Shown here: positions 35,936 to 46,208 of the stretch, piece after piece | How positions within the stretch are numbered: position 1 is the stretch's first letter | How the letters are laid out: the number at the start of each line of letters is the position of its first letter | Assembly: GCA_032027125.1 (NCBI GenBank) | Contig: JAVSMQ010000001.1 | Location: 380,169 to 444,168 of the forward strand | Length of the DNA: 64,000 nucleotides | Reading direction: 5' to 3' | Source of the DNA: JANJTB01 sp032027125 | Lineage (GTDB): Bacteria > Bacteroidota > Ignavibacteria > Kapaibacteriales > UBA2268 | Position numbers and translations under genes: made by a program | Notes under the pieces: generated by a model | Seen by the model: the letters and a program-made list of their open reading frames with translations, nothing else | What the model was told of the DNA's origin: nothing | Databases searched by the model: none

Positions 35936-36667
35936 TTATTTTTTGCCTGTCTGCTGCTGATCGACAATATTACCCCAAATCGGTAAATCTATCACAGGTG
36001 ATTCCTTGCTGTCAGTCTGAATTGTCATGGTTGACTGAAGTCTGCCGGCTTTCTTGGGTTTGTAACGCATTTCGATAGTCAGATTTGCTTTTGGCTCGAT
36101 AATGGTGTTACGTCTTAGATTGTGCTTCAACTCAGCGGGTGCAATTTCCTCAGATGCCATTTTAATTGTAAAATTTACAATCTTAATCGGCTTTTCAGTA
36201 TTGTTAGTGATAATTGCTTTTGTTGTTGATTCCTCTGATACAATTAATCTGTTAAAACCAAGATATTTCGGAGTCAGCGCAACAGGAACCATCACATTAC
36301 ATTTTAAAAGAAGATTCTGCTCCGGTTTTTCAGGGTCATCAGATGATATTCTTACACTTTTGACAGTATTTCCCTGATAACCTGAAATATTGAGATTAAC
36401 ATGCAGAGTAGAATATTTTCCCGGTTTAATCATTTTCTCATCAAGAGAATCGGTAGTGCATCCACAGCCCGGTTTAACCCTTTTAATTTCAAGAACTTTA
36501 TCACCCCTGTTCCAAAGTTTGATAGCTGCTTTCAGAACTCCCTGCTCCGGTTTAACATTACCCCAGTCATACATATCGTTTCCTTCAATCTCAAGTTTAG
36601 GCTGAGCATAGGAAATAGTCATACCGGCAAATATCAAGACAATTGCCAGATTCAGTATTTTAAACAT
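35936..36667 (-). CDS. DUF1573 secreted protein
   Basis: A 243-residue exported protein (signal peptide ending at about ISYAQP). Residues 30-120 match DUF1573: MYDWGNVKPEQGVLKAAIKL, LEIKRVKPGCGCTTDS, KPGKYSTLHVNLNISGYQG, VRISSDDPEKPEQNLLLKC. The CGC cysteine pair in VKPGCGCT is a family mark. The C-terminal half is a second Ig-like module. Such ASPM/SPD-2-like domains are common in Bacteroidota periplasmic proteins; the role is not established. Confidence 0.85.
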   Translation of the reverse strand: MFKILNLAIVLIFAGMTISYAQPKLEIEGNDMYDWGNVKPEQGVLKAAIKLWNRGDKVLEIKRVKPGCGCTTDSLDEKMIKPGKYSTLHVNLNISGYQGNTVKSVRISSDDPEKPEQNLLLKCNVMVPVALTPKYLGFNRLIVSEESTTKAIITNNTEKPIKIVNFTIKMASEEIAPAELKHNLRRNTIIEPKANLTIEMRYKPKKAGRLQSTMTIQTDSKESPVIDLPIWGNIVDQQQTGKK

Positions 36668-36859
36668 ATTAAAAACTCCTCAATTTTTTTGTAAAACAAT
36701 TAATGTAAAAATATGAAATATTTACGCTCATTGTTACTAACTTATGATGATAAGACTAAATAATTGAAAAAATGTTTCAACATCACTAAATAAATATCAA
36801 TCTAATTAGTTAATTATATTGATATGATGAACTGTTTGAAAAATATTTTGGAGTTAAAC

Positions 36860-38011
36860 ATGCTTTCTTTTGAATTTAGTGAAATTCAGTTACAAATTCG
36901 TGATGCTGCCCGTAGATTTGCCATGGATGAAATTGCACCTTCAGTAATAGAAAGGGATATTAAATCTGAGTTTCCCGGCGAGCTTCTCAAAAATATGGGA
37001 GAACTCGGATTCCTCGGGATGATGGTTTCTCCTGAATGGGGAGGCAGCGGTCTTGATGCTGTAAGTTACGTACTTGCTATGGAAGAATTTGCCAAAGTTG
37101 ATGCAGGTTTAAGTATTGTTGTATCTGTGCAAAACTCACTCGTTTGCTGGATTTTGGAAACTTATGGAAATGATTTCCAAAAAGAAAATTTCCTTCGACC
37201 TCTTGCTGAAGGCAAATATCTCGGCGCATACTGTCTCAGTGAGCCGGAAGCCGGTTCAGATGCACGCGACCAGCGTACAACTGCAGAATATAAAGACGGT
37301 ATCTGGACAATAAACGGCACTAAAAATTGGATATCAACAGCACAAAATGCCGATATATATATAGTTTTTGCGCAATCCAATCCCGAACTTAAGCACAAGG
37401 GTATAGTTTGTTTTGCGATTCCACGCAATACACCCGGACTCGAACCCGGACTTAAAGAAGATAAAATGGGTATGCGGACTAGTGATACCTGCTCATTGGG
37501 TTTGACAGATGTAAAAGTAAGTGATGAACACCTAATCGGCAAAGTCGGCGAAGGTTTTTACATTGCGATGCGCGGACTGAATGGAGGCAGAATCGGTATA
37601 GCAGCTCAATCTGTCGGAATCGCACAGGGTGCATTCGAAGCGGCAGTTAAATACTCTCTTGAACGTAAAACTATGGGCAAACCAATTGCCGAACACCAGC
37701 TTATTCAGGCAAAATTAGCTCAGATGTCCATGAAAATTGATGCAGCAAGACTTATGACTCATAAAGCTGCGTGGATGAAAGACAATAAAATGGAACATAT
37801 CAGGGAGTCTTCTGAAGCAAAACTTTTTGCATCAACCATAGCTAATGAAGTTACCCGCGAAGCAGTGCAGATTCACGGAGGCTACGGATACGTACGTGAA
37901 TATCAGGTTGAGCGTATGATGCGTGATGCAAAGGTAACTGAGATTTATGAAGGCACCTCAGAGATTCAGCATCTGGTTATAGCAAGAGAAATTCTTAAAA
38001 ATGCAATGTAA
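36860..38011 (+). CDS. Acyl-CoA dehydrogenase
   Basis: A 383-residue flavoenzyme from the ATG at 36860, which has GGAG seven bases upstream; an earlier in-frame ATG at 36824 gives a 12-residue extension foreign to the family. Motifs: YCLSEPEAGSDA (FAD/substrate loop), WISTAQNADIYIVFA, GGRIGIAAQSVGIAQGAFEAA, and RDAKVTEIYEGTSEIQ near the C-terminus, which carries the catalytic-base region of short-chain enzymes (Glu in YEGT). It makes trans-2-enoyl-CoA in fatty-acid or amino-acid breakdown and passes electrons to ETF. Stands alone on the plus strand. Confidence 0.93.
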   Translation: MLSFEFSEIQLQIRDAARRFAMDEIAPSVIERDIKSEFPGELLKNMGELGFLGMMVSPEWGGSGLDAVSYVLAMEEFAKVDAGLSIVVSVQNSLVCWILETYGNDFQKENFLRPLAEGKYLGAYCLSEPEAGSDARDQRTTAEYKDGIWTINGTKNWISTAQNADIYIVFAQSNPELKHKGIVCFAIPRNTPGLEPGLKEDKMGMRTSDTCSLGLTDVKVSDEHLIGKVGEGFYIAMRGLNGGRIGIAAQSVGIAQGAFEAAVKYSLERKTMGKPIAEHQLIQAKLAQMSMKIDAARLMTHKAAWMKDNKMEHIRESSEAKLFASTIANEVTREAVQIHGGYGYVREYQVERMMRDAKVTEIYEGTSEIQHLVIAREILKNAM

Positions 38012-38054
38012 TAATAGATAGTCTCTCAGTAGATGTTTTAAGATGTATTGTTTT

Positions 38055-38113
38055 CCCCACGCTAAAGCGTGGGGTTTAATAGATTCTTGTCAACCCTATG
38101 CTTCAGCATAGGG
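38055..38113. repeat. Two adjacent palindromes (REP-like)
   Basis: CCCCACGCTAAAGCGTGGGG at 38055-38074 and CCCTATGCTTCAGCATAGGG at 38094-38113: two 20-bp hairpins with different stems but the same geometry, between convergent genes. They may shield or end both transcripts. Confidence 0.75.
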
Positions 38114-38166
38114 ATTCGTGAAATATTCTTTAACTTTTGAGTCATTTCCTGCAAATTGAAAATTTT

Positions 38167-41100
38167 CTAATTCCCAATTTCAATAATATTAGTATTAAAA
38201 ATATTTCCGGAATTATAAAAATTGCCATAGATTTTCAAAGCATCAGCATTGACTTCAATTGAAGCTCCGGCGTTTACATAAAAATTACCGTTTACAAGAA
38301 CAGAAAGGTTTACATATTTTGAATCTAATCCGGAAATTCTAACATTACCGGGGTAATTTGTAAAACTTGCAGCAGGTGAAAATGGAGCAGGTATTATTAT
38401 TTGAATTCCGGTATATTCAATAGTAGAATTCGGGCTCAAACCATAAACAAGAAAGTTTTTCATTGTTGTAAGTGATGAGGGTATGTTTGAACCGCCGAAA
38501 GCGATGGTTGCATTATTCTGTAAATCAAATAAACCTTTAATGGGAGCACATTCATCACAATTAATCACATTAATACCCATATCAAGTTTTGAGTCATTTC
38601 TTACAACCAAAGTATCAATTTGAGGTTCCGAAATGTTCAAAGTTACAACATGATTTAATCCTATATAAACATTGTCTTCTTTAAACAATAAACCGGGATT
38701 AGGATAATCACCTGCTAATACAGTTACTCCGTTATGACCCGGCTCTAATGTCCATGTATTATTATCATTCCAGTTGCCGGATTGACGACTGTAAAAAGTC
38801 GGGGAATATTTCTCGGATATATAAAATTCACCAAGCCCCGTCCAAAAATTTTCAGAAGATGTTATAGAAACAGACGCCAAACTCACGTTCCATGTAAGAT
38901 GAGCATAAGGTATTAGTGTCAAACCCGGATTTTCAGCCGGGATACTTCTGCGTAATAAGTTAGCATCATTTGGTTCGCCGCCGGTTAGATTTGCCAATTG
39001 TGATGCGGGCATTTGAAGCGTAGTATTTAAAGTACGTGAGCCAATTTCAAATGTAGACAGGGGTGTTATTATCCAATAATAATCAATTCTTTTTGTCGGA
39101 TGAATTCTTGAAAAATTGGCACCGGACGTTGAATTAACACATCCGGCAACCGGTCCAGCTGCACCGGTTCCTGACGAAAGATCAATTGTCGCCGGCATAT
39201 ACAATGCGCCATATCCAATTTCAAATTTGGATGATATATTTGAATCTGCTCCAATCTGCTTAATCAAAAAACCGTCCACATGACCGGGCGAGCCGCCGGG
39301 TCTTGTTATTGTACCTTCTACAACAATTGGTTTGTCAGCAACTGAATCTGATAATCTGCCACCGATATTTCCTTTAGATAGATTAAGGTCATTTATTACT
39401 TTAATCAATGAGTCACCATCTAATCTAACCATACCTTCCGGTTTATTAACTGTCAGGCTGTAGAAATCACCAATACCGTTATGGTCTAATGTCTGGTCAC
39501 CGCTGCCATTAAAATAAACTCTGCAGGTCTGAGATTCAAATACTCCTTTATTCAGCCAGCTACCCTGAATGGCAAGAGACGCTCCATTAACTGACCGTAG
39601 TGTGTTTAGATTAATTTCAAGATTACCGGCAATATTCAAACCATCTGTAAAGTTAACAAAGCCATTAGTACCCATAATCCGAACATTATTAAATTGGATG
39701 CCGTTTGATTCAATACTTGTGACTTTATCATCTGCTTCGAAAGTAACCAAACCCGAACCTGCATCATAAGTTGAACCGGGTTCGGCAAGCCAGTTTCCAA
39801 GAACTTTTATATAGTGATTATTGGATTTTAAGGTTCCCTGCTTAATATGAACATCAGAGCGGATAAGTGCGTGATTATCATCAGGATTATCATCATTGGG
39901 CGGCAAAATATTTTTTGTTCCGGGACCATCTATTATCAAATCATGGAATTTCAATCTGAAGTTAATTCCTGTCGGTGTTGAATATCCTGTCTGTATGTCC
40001 TGATTTCCGATGCCGTTAAATACTACCTTAGAGCCTGTAACAATAAACCGCTCTGAAAGCGGAGCAGGATTAAATGATAATTTTGCTATATCCAGTAATC
40101 CGCCAATGCGAATCTGACCGGTAGTGTCAAAGGTTATGAAGGTATTTGTACCTCTTCCACCTTTAAAACTTAAATTGTAATATTGCGAAACCACAGGCTC
40201 GCCCGGTGAAGGAGACTCGCTTGAAGGAACACGAAATGAACCTGTACCGTCAAAAGTTATAGTTCCGGCAGTGAAGAAGCAATCTGAAAATTTTACCGGA
40301 AAACTTTGAGCAATCAACTCTCCCCCACGCATTTTAATTTGCCGGTTTGTAGTATCTTCAGTTTCTCCATTCAAAGAATAATCACCATTCAAAAACAAAT
40401 GGCATATACCTTGATTTATCACAAGCGAATCTTTTATCAGTACAGACTTTGTCAGTGAGACTGTATCTGTCGAAGCATCTTTATTAATTACAACAGCACT
40501 TACTATATCAGGGATGCCGGGACCGGTTACCTGATTTCCCGAACCTACAAACTCATATACCGCATTTCCCGAATAACTTCTGATTTTAGTTGTCCGAACA
40601 TTACCCAGCACTCCGCTTGCACGGAATCCGTCTGGACTTGAAACTGCAAGGGTTCCGCCATCCAATAAATATAATGAATCGCCCTGAATAATAGCATCAG
40701 GATTTGTGAACAGTAGTCTGCCGCCGAAATCAATTATTGTTCTGTTAATTTCAGGTGTAGAATTAGCAACTGAAACTGTTTTGTTGTTACCTATGAAAAC
40801 TTTATCGTAATTTGTTCGTGGATAGGTTAATGATACAGCACTGTCATAGCCCAGCTTCGACCATGTTGAAGGATTGAACCAGTCACCATTTATCCTGCTG
40901 TAATAAAAAGTTGAAATGACATTTTCCTGACCTGCTGTCCACTCCCCATCCAATAGTATCAATGTCCCGTCAAGAGTGTCTTTTTTATTTACATCATCAA
41001 CATAAAATCTGTTATTTACATCATCCACTCCATAACCTGTACCGGGATTAAGATAATATTGACCTGTAAATCCATCATAAGGTCTGAAAAAAAGACTAAA

Positions 41101-42012
41101 TATGTACAATCCTTCATTTCCCTGAACTTCACCCTGATTATAGTTGAAACTTACATTATACCCGCCGGGTTCGACTGAAACACTGTCGCAGGCAACTTTC
41201 CAGTATTTCTTCAGCGAAACACCTTTTACTTCGGTAGCATAATGTTCCGATGCAATATTTTGTACTGAAATGAATGCACCCAATCCGGTTTTTGCCTTCC
41301 CTGCCTTAAATACATAACTTACAGGAGTATAAAATCTCTGAACTTGTGTTATTGTATCATTGGGTGTTCCGATTGGAAATCTTAAACTCAAATCGGTACT
41401 AAGGCTGTCATATTTTTTTATTCGGCGGATGAGCTTTCCGGATAATGAACTGTCTCCGCTTGAAGTTATATGTTTGTTATCTGAAAATGGGTCTGTCAGC
41501 GGGTCTGTTAAATAACTTGAAGTAGAATCGGGATAAATTACAGCAGTGGAATCAATTATAAGGTCAGATCTGTCAATATTCAGCAGATTATCTGAAATTA
41601 GTCTCAGAGATTCATGTACTGTCATTCCGGACCCACAATTAAGAGTCAGCATGCCTGTACCGGATTTGTTAATCCAAAGTCTGTTAAATTCCGGATTATT
41701 GCCTGATATTGTATCCTGAAGATTACAATAAAATCTCAAAATCCCATAATTATTTTGTGTGTAAGTGCCGAAGTAATTCAATTTACCTGAAATATATAAA
41801 TTACTTATGCCTGAATTATCATGAACTATAGTAGAGCCGCTTTTTAAGTCAAGACCTCCCTTAACTGCTAAAATACTCCCCTGCTTCAGATAAATTGCAA
41901 TATTTCCATTGACAGTCATAATCTGAGAAAATGAAAAAACCGGCGATGCAATCAGCATAACCATAATTTTTATGATTAATTCATTAGTTTTATCAGGTAA
42001 TTTTAATATCAT
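38167..42012 (-). CDS. Giant secreted beta-rich protein without sorting tail (1281 aa)
   Basis: A 1281-residue exported protein (hydrophobic signal at about 14-29, PVFSFSQ). The body is a chain of short beta-strand motifs: I..GSLILQ-like pieces such as LKQGSILAVKGGLDLKSGSTIVHD, IRIGGLLDIAKL, VRNDSKLDMGINVI, FNNVRIMGTNGFVNFTDGLNIAG, typical of a right-handed beta-helix. Internal paired motifs recur (YSRINGDWFNPSTWS near 380 and YSRQSGNWNDNNTWT near 1095). In Bacteroidota such proteins usually end in a T9SS domain; here the chain ends at NIFNTNIIEIGN with none. Either export is by another route or the tail has been lost. 78 bases behind the tail-fibre-like gene. Confidence 0.7.
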   Translation of the reverse strand: MILKLPDKTNELIIKIMVMLIASPVFSFSQIMTVNGNIAIYLKQGSILAVKGGLDLKSGSTIVHDNSGISNLYISGKLNYFGTYTQNNYGILRFYCNLQDTISGNNPEFNRLWINKSGTGMLTLNCGSGMTVHESLRLISDNLLNIDRSDLIIDSTAVIYPDSTSSYLTDPLTDPFSDNKHITSSGDSSLSGKLIRRIKKYDSLSTDLSLRFPIGTPNDTITQVQRFYTPVSYVFKAGKAKTGLGAFISVQNIASEHYATEVKGVSLKKYWKVACDSVSVEPGGYNVSFNYNQGEVQGNEGLYIFSLFFRPYDGFTGQYYLNPGTGYGVDDVNNRFYVDDVNKKDTLDGTLILLDGEWTAGQENVISTFYYSRINGDWFNPSTWSKLGYDSAVSLTYPRTNYDKVFIGNNKTVSVANSTPEINRTIIDFGGRLLFTNPDAIIQGDSLYLLDGGTLAVSSPDGFRASGVLGNVRTTKIRSYSGNAVYEFVGSGNQVTGPGIPDIVSAVVINKDASTDTVSLTKSVLIKDSLVINQGICHLFLNGDYSLNGETEDTTNRQIKMRGGELIAQSFPVKFSDCFFTAGTITFDGTGSFRVPSSESPSPGEPVVSQYYNLSFKGGRGTNTFITFDTTGQIRIGGLLDIAKLSFNPAPLSERFIVTGSKVVFNGIGNQDIQTGYSTPTGINFRLKFHDLIIDGPGTKNILPPNDDNPDDNHALIRSDVHIKQGTLKSNNHYIKVLGNWLAEPGSTYDAGSGLVTFEADDKVTSIESNGIQFNNVRIMGTNGFVNFTDGLNIAGNLEINLNTLRSVNGASLAIQGSWLNKGVFESQTCRVYFNGSGDQTLDHNGIGDFYSLTVNKPEGMVRLDGDSLIKVINDLNLSKGNIGGRLSDSVADKPIVVEGTITRPGGSPGHVDGFLIKQIGADSNISSKFEIGYGALYMPATIDLSSGTGAAGPVAGCVNSTSGANFSRIHPTKRIDYYWIITPLSTFEIGSRTLNTTLQMPASQLANLTGGEPNDANLLRRSIPAENPGLTLIPYAHLTWNVSLASVSITSSENFWTGLGEFYISEKYSPTFYSRQSGNWNDNNTWTLEPGHNGVTVLAGDYPNPGLLFKEDNVYIGLNHVVTLNISEPQIDTLVVRNDSKLDMGINVINCDECAPIKGLFDLQNNATIAFGGSNIPSSLTTMKNFLVYGLSPNSTIEYTGIQIIIPAPFSPAASFTNYPGNVRISGLDSKYVNLSVLVNGNFYVNAGASIEVNADALKIYGNFYNSGNIFNTNIIEIGN

Positions 42013-42090
42013 TTTTATATAAATCTATTTACCATACAAACTTTTTAAATCAAATAATTTTTATTAATTATCAGATTTAATTTCTCTGAC

Positions 42091-43101
42091 TTACTGAATT
42101 ACTGTAATATCGAAAGTTTTAGTACCCAACATATTAGATGTACCACTTGTTGCACCAAATACAATAGCTACTGTATTATTACTAATAACATAAGAGTATG
42201 CAATAAAAGCAAAACCATTCAACCCCCCACGTGGGTTTACAATTACTACTCCATTTGTTGTAGCACCAGTTACAGTAACATTAAAACTTCTCATCATGGA
42301 TGTTGTAATTGAACTTGAACTGGTAATTGTCACACTTGACTTAATTATTTTAGTTAAAACAGTCCCGCCTGTTCCAAGTTTAAAATCGCCGTTAATATCA
42401 ATTGAAGCAGCCGGCGAATTAGTTCCAACACCAAGTCTTTTATTTATATTATCCCATGTCAAATCAGCCGAGCCATCAATTGTATTTGCATCACTCCAGT
42501 AGGTAATATTTCCGGCGGTATTTGAGATTCCTGAAGCGGCATTTGTGCCGTCACCTTTCAGAATACCTGTCAAAGCAGAAGCACCGGTACCGCCGTTTGC
42601 CACTGGAAGTATTCCTGTGGTGATTTTAGAAGCATTAAGTCCCGGAATATCATCAGAAGTAAGAACGCGGAATGCCGGGGAGGCATCTGTACCGTTTGCG
42701 GGACCTGCAAACACACGGTTTGCCGGCTGGGCATTCCAGTTTACTGTTAATATACCGTTTGCTGTAAGAGGTGAATTTGAAACGCTAAGTTCATCCGGCA
42801 TAATTAATCCGACAGATGTAATTCCGTTTGAAACTAATGAAGTCCATACAGGCGATGACGGAGTACCGGAATTATATTCATATCTGTTTGCTGCTGTATT
42901 GAATATAATTAATCCTGTAGCCGGTTCCGTTATCACATCTCTTTGTTCAGTTGTCATTCTCGGCAGTAGAAAACCTTTGTCGGTTGATGTTAAATCCAGA
43001 ATAGCAGAAGCATTTGGCGATGTAGTGCCGATTCCGACATTATCCTGACATAAAAGATTTAAATTACCGATTACAAGAAAACCTAAAATTAGTTTTTTCA
43101 T
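42091..43101 (-). CDS. Secreted tail-fibre-like repeat protein (336 aa)
   Basis: A 336-residue protein with a signal peptide (cleaved near LLCQDN). It opens with VGIGTTSPNASAILDLTSTDKG, goes on with LLPRMTTEQRDVI, and repeats GVGTNSPAASIDINGD near residue 220; between lie tail-fibre-type stretches (ILPVANGGTGASALTGILKGDG, split by function, not by domain). These GIGT-SP elements are common in Bacteroidota surface proteins and in phage tail fibres. The last 85 residues form a beta-sandwich-like end. No T9SS tail. Function: probably adhesion. Confidence 0.65.
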   Translation of the reverse strand: MKKLILGFLVIGNLNLLCQDNVGIGTTSPNASAILDLTSTDKGFLLPRMTTEQRDVITEPATGLIIFNTAANRYEYNSGTPSSPVWTSLVSNGITSVGLIMPDELSVSNSPLTANGILTVNWNAQPANRVFAGPANGTDASPAFRVLTSDDIPGLNASKITTGILPVANGGTGASALTGILKGDGTNAASGISNTAGNITYWSDANTIDGSADLTWDNINKRLGVGTNSPAASIDINGDFKLGTGGTVLTKIIKSSVTITSSSSITTSMMRSFNVTVTGATTNGVVIVNPRGGLNGFAFIAYSYVISNNTVAIVFGATSGTSNMLGTKTFDITVIQ

Positions 43102-43238
43102 AAAAGAACTATTATGTTGTTAACATTTGTAAATATCAAAAATTACTTTTTTTTTGAGATTCTATTCATTTCACTAAGTCAAAACTAACCATTTATGATT
43201 TTTTTCGCCTAAGTATAACTACTGGAAAAATTTCCGGT

Positions 43239-43288
43239 TCTTAGTTTTGAGTTTTGAGTTTTTAGTTCTTAGTTTTGAGTTTTGAGTT
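43239..43288. repeat. Tandem TTAGTTTTGAG repeat
   Basis: About seven units of TTAGTTTT / GAGTTTT, the same simple repeat as after pyrE (35773-35850). Non-coding. Confidence 0.7.
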
Positions 43289-43302
43289 TTTTTATTGATT
43301 TT

Positions 43303-43440
43303 AACTCCGTTAGGAGTGCCCTGTTAGTAGAATAACAATCCCACCCCGGAAACCAACTGCCGCCAACTCCGAAGGAGTGGAATATCGGTAGAAAAAGCAC
43401 AAACGACGGAAAACACAATCCCCACTCCGAAGGAGTTGAA
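43303..43440. repeat. Three dispersed AACTCCGNAGGAGT elements
   Basis: Copies at 43303 (ACTCCGTTAGGAGT, then GCCCTGTTAGTAGAA), 43365 (ACTCCGAAGGAGT, then GGAATATCGGTAGAAA) and 43423 (ACTCCGAAGGAGT). Same family as 28216-28452. The ACTCC/GGAGT arms are kept while the centre is TA, GAA or GTA. They lie just beyond the stop of the res gene, at one edge of the restriction operon. Confidence 0.7.
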
Positions 43441-43457
43441 TCTATATATGGGAAATT

Positions 43458-46205
43458 CTATTCACCCAATATCAAATCGAACTTTGTTTCAAACAAACTA
43501 TTACTATCTTCATTAAAAAAGGGCAATCCAATTAAACTAAAATATTTATTTTCTGCTTTAATTATATTATCAAAGCCATACTTTTCTGTAATCTGATGTA
43601 AGAAATCTTCTTTCCATTTATCATATTCCAAATGATCCGTTCCTTTTGGTTCAATAAATATTTGATAATTCAATGTAACTTCTTTTTCGTTTTTTAATAT
43701 TTTCTTTTCGTTTGATTTCATGAAAAGGATAAAATCCGGTTGGAAACCTCTTCCTTTTTCAAAATCATATATTTTGAAAACTTCTTCATTTCTTAACAAA
43801 TAGATATCATCATATTTGCTTTCTAAATTTCCAAAAGAATTTTTAATAAATTCAATTAATGCTTTCTCTTCGCTTGTACCGGCAAATTTATCTAATACAT
43901 ACCATTCATTTTCTTCTGGAATACTTTTATTTAAATCTTTAAGTTCGATACTTTTTGTTTTACTTTCTGAAAAAACTTTGCTGAAATTAGAATATTTAAA
44001 CTCTCCACCAATTTTTGGAGTAATATTTGATTTTAGTTCAGAGAATATATTATCTAAGAATTTTATAACTATATCAAGTTTATCTGAATTGTCAATATCA
44101 TCATAACTTGTGTTTTTTCTCACAATTATTCTAACATCAAAATCAGCTAACTTATCAGTTTGCAATTCTTCTATACTATCTATTTCTAGTTCTTTTGTTA
44201 GATTTTCAAATTGATAAAGTGAATTATCCTGCTTTGCTTTTATGTTGATTGCTTTTAAGAAAATATGTTTTTCAATATCTTTGAATTTTTTCGGAATTGT
44301 TCCAAATCCTTTTTCTTGTAGATTTAATCTTTGCAAATCAGTATTTTTATCAAGTACAACTTCTTGTTCATTAAATTCAAGTCCTTTAATTTTGTAAGGA
44401 ACAAAAAAATCTTTGCTTATATCGTCCAGATTCTTCTTACGCCTATTTGGATTATCCTTTTGCTCATTATACCAAATCAATCCTTTCTTAAAGAATTCAG
44501 TATCTTTAAATGTTTCTTTTAGTGAAAAAGTTGTAAGAACTTTATTATCGCTTATATATCCATCTTTTTTTAATTCAGCTTTCAAGTGAGAAATATACCT
44601 TGATTCTTCGTCGTATGTATAATAATATAATTCTTCCAAAATTCTTAATTCATTATTTATATCATCATCAAATTTTCTTTTATTTCTCAATTTATCATTA
44701 TAAGAAAAAGGAAAATATCTAACTCCTCTTCCAATAAGTTGTTTTTCTTTTATTGTGGCTTCAGGTGTTGTTTTTGATTTACCGCCTGCATTTTGACCTT
44801 CGTATAATCTCACTATATCAAACAAGTTTAGTACATCCCAACCTTCTGTTAATCTGTTAACTGTAAATATGGCTCTAATATTATTATTTTTATCTTCTAA
44901 ACTATTCAGTAATTTATCTGTTTCTTCATCTGTTTTTTCAGTTTTTGTATTATTTGTTTTTGAATTTGTAATTATCACATTTCTTTCTTGATAACTTAAT
45001 TTTATCCAATTACATATTTCAATATAATTAATATTTTCATTTTTAATATATTCTAAAACCTTTTCAGTTCGAGATTTACCCATTTCAAAAAGTGAAGGAA
45101 CTTTTGATTCATATATCCTATTTCCTATATCCTTTAAAAATTCAAAATCAACACTTGATATAGAATCTACACAATTTAAAAATTCTTCATAATCATTTTC
45201 AGAATCTTCAATGGTTTTACTTCTAAAAAGAATAACTGGTTTAAAATTTACAATTCCATTCTTTAAAGCAATTTTATGACGATACCATTGAAATAGTATA
45301 GCTTGTAAAGTTCTTTCTTTTTTATTTAATGTTGATGAAATTAAATTGATTTCTTTTGTATAACCTGCTTGTAAAAACTCTTTAAGACCAAATTTATAAA
45401 TAATTTTATCTTGATATTTTTTTGCAATACTTTCTGTTGCCGGAATTGTAGCAGTAAACTCTAATAGAACATTTTTATTTGATATGTTTTGTCCGTTCTT
45501 TTTTAATATTAATTCTATTACTGTATGTTCCCAACCTTTTCTTTCAATTTCAATTGCACTTGTGTTCCCTTTTATTTCTGAATCATATTGTATATCATCA
45601 AACAGAGTTACTTTTTTGTTATTTGTATCTGTATTTAAATGATGTGCTTCATCAGCAAGCATTACGATGTCCTTTGTATTCAAATCATCTAAAGTTGTTT
45701 GATTTTCTCTTTCAATATGTATATCATTATATAATTTTTGAATTGTTGTAAATTTAATTTCAATTCCCTGAGGCTCATCACTAAAGGTTTCTACTTTGCT
45801 GATATTAATTGTTATATCATCAATAACAATTTTATCTTTAAAAAGAAATTTTGAGTGGGTACTATCTATAAAATTATTCTCGGTCTTATCAACTATATTA
45901 TTTTGATTAACAAAGAATAGGAAATATCTATATCCTTGTTTATAATAATATAATATTGTAGCAGCCATTAAAAGTGTCTTACCTGTACCTGTAGCCATAT
46001 TAAACATTAAGTGAGTATGCTTTTGTGACTCTTCAATATTTTTTATAGATTGATAAGTTAGGAAATTTTCAAAGGCATTCTTTTGCCATTCAAAAAAGTT
46101 AAACCTCAAATTATTTGAAATATAAAGAGGTATCTCAGGAAAAGGAAGTCGCAATCTATAAGCCCTTTCACCAATTGTTTCATATAGATTTTTAATATCT
46201 GCCAT
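43458..46205 (-). CDS. res: Type III restriction enzyme, Res subunit
   Basis: A 915-residue superfamily 2 helicase-nuclease. Motif I MATGTGKTLLM (Lys76), motif II ADEAHH (185-189), motif III-like EFTATIPA, motif VI QLIGRGVRYFPF near 490. The C-terminal part holds the PD-(D/E)xK endonuclease: FQPDFILFM, then IFIEPKGTDH near 850-870. Together with Mod it cuts DNA about 25 bp from two inversely oriented unmethylated sites, using ATP. All key motifs are present. Third gene of the operon, with a three-base gap after the Shedu-like gene. Confidence 0.92.
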   Translation of the reverse strand: MADIKNLYETIGERAYRLRLPFPEIPLYISNNLRFNFFEWQKNAFENFLTYQSIKNIEESQKHTHLMFNMATGTGKTLLMAATILYYYKQGYRYFLFFVNQNNIVDKTENNFIDSTHSKFLFKDKIVIDDITINISKVETFSDEPQGIEIKFTTIQKLYNDIHIERENQTTLDDLNTKDIVMLADEAHHLNTDTNNKKVTLFDDIQYDSEIKGNTSAIEIERKGWEHTVIELILKKNGQNISNKNVLLEFTATIPATESIAKKYQDKIIYKFGLKEFLQAGYTKEINLISSTLNKKERTLQAILFQWYRHKIALKNGIVNFKPVILFRSKTIEDSENDYEEFLNCVDSISSVDFEFLKDIGNRIYESKVPSLFEMGKSRTEKVLEYIKNENINYIEICNWIKLSYQERNVIITNSKTNNTKTEKTDEETDKLLNSLEDKNNNIRAIFTVNRLTEGWDVLNLFDIVRLYEGQNAGGKSKTTPEATIKEKQLIGRGVRYFPFSYNDKLRNKRKFDDDINNELRILEELYYYTYDEESRYISHLKAELKKDGYISDNKVLTTFSLKETFKDTEFFKKGLIWYNEQKDNPNRRKKNLDDISKDFFVPYKIKGLEFNEQEVVLDKNTDLQRLNLQEKGFGTIPKKFKDIEKHIFLKAINIKAKQDNSLYQFENLTKELEIDSIEELQTDKLADFDVRIIVRKNTSYDDIDNSDKLDIVIKFLDNIFSELKSNITPKIGGEFKYSNFSKVFSESKTKSIELKDLNKSIPEENEWYVLDKFAGTSEEKALIEFIKNSFGNLESKYDDIYLLRNEEVFKIYDFEKGRGFQPDFILFMKSNEKKILKNEKEVTLNYQIFIEPKGTDHLEYDKWKEDFLHQITEKYGFDNIIKAENKYFSLIGLPFFNEDSNSLFETKFDLILGE

Positions 46206-46208
46206 GGT

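Noticed and set aside
38055..38113. Riboswitch or small RNA
   Set aside because: Only two simple palindromes between convergent genes, with no conserved aptamer sequence.
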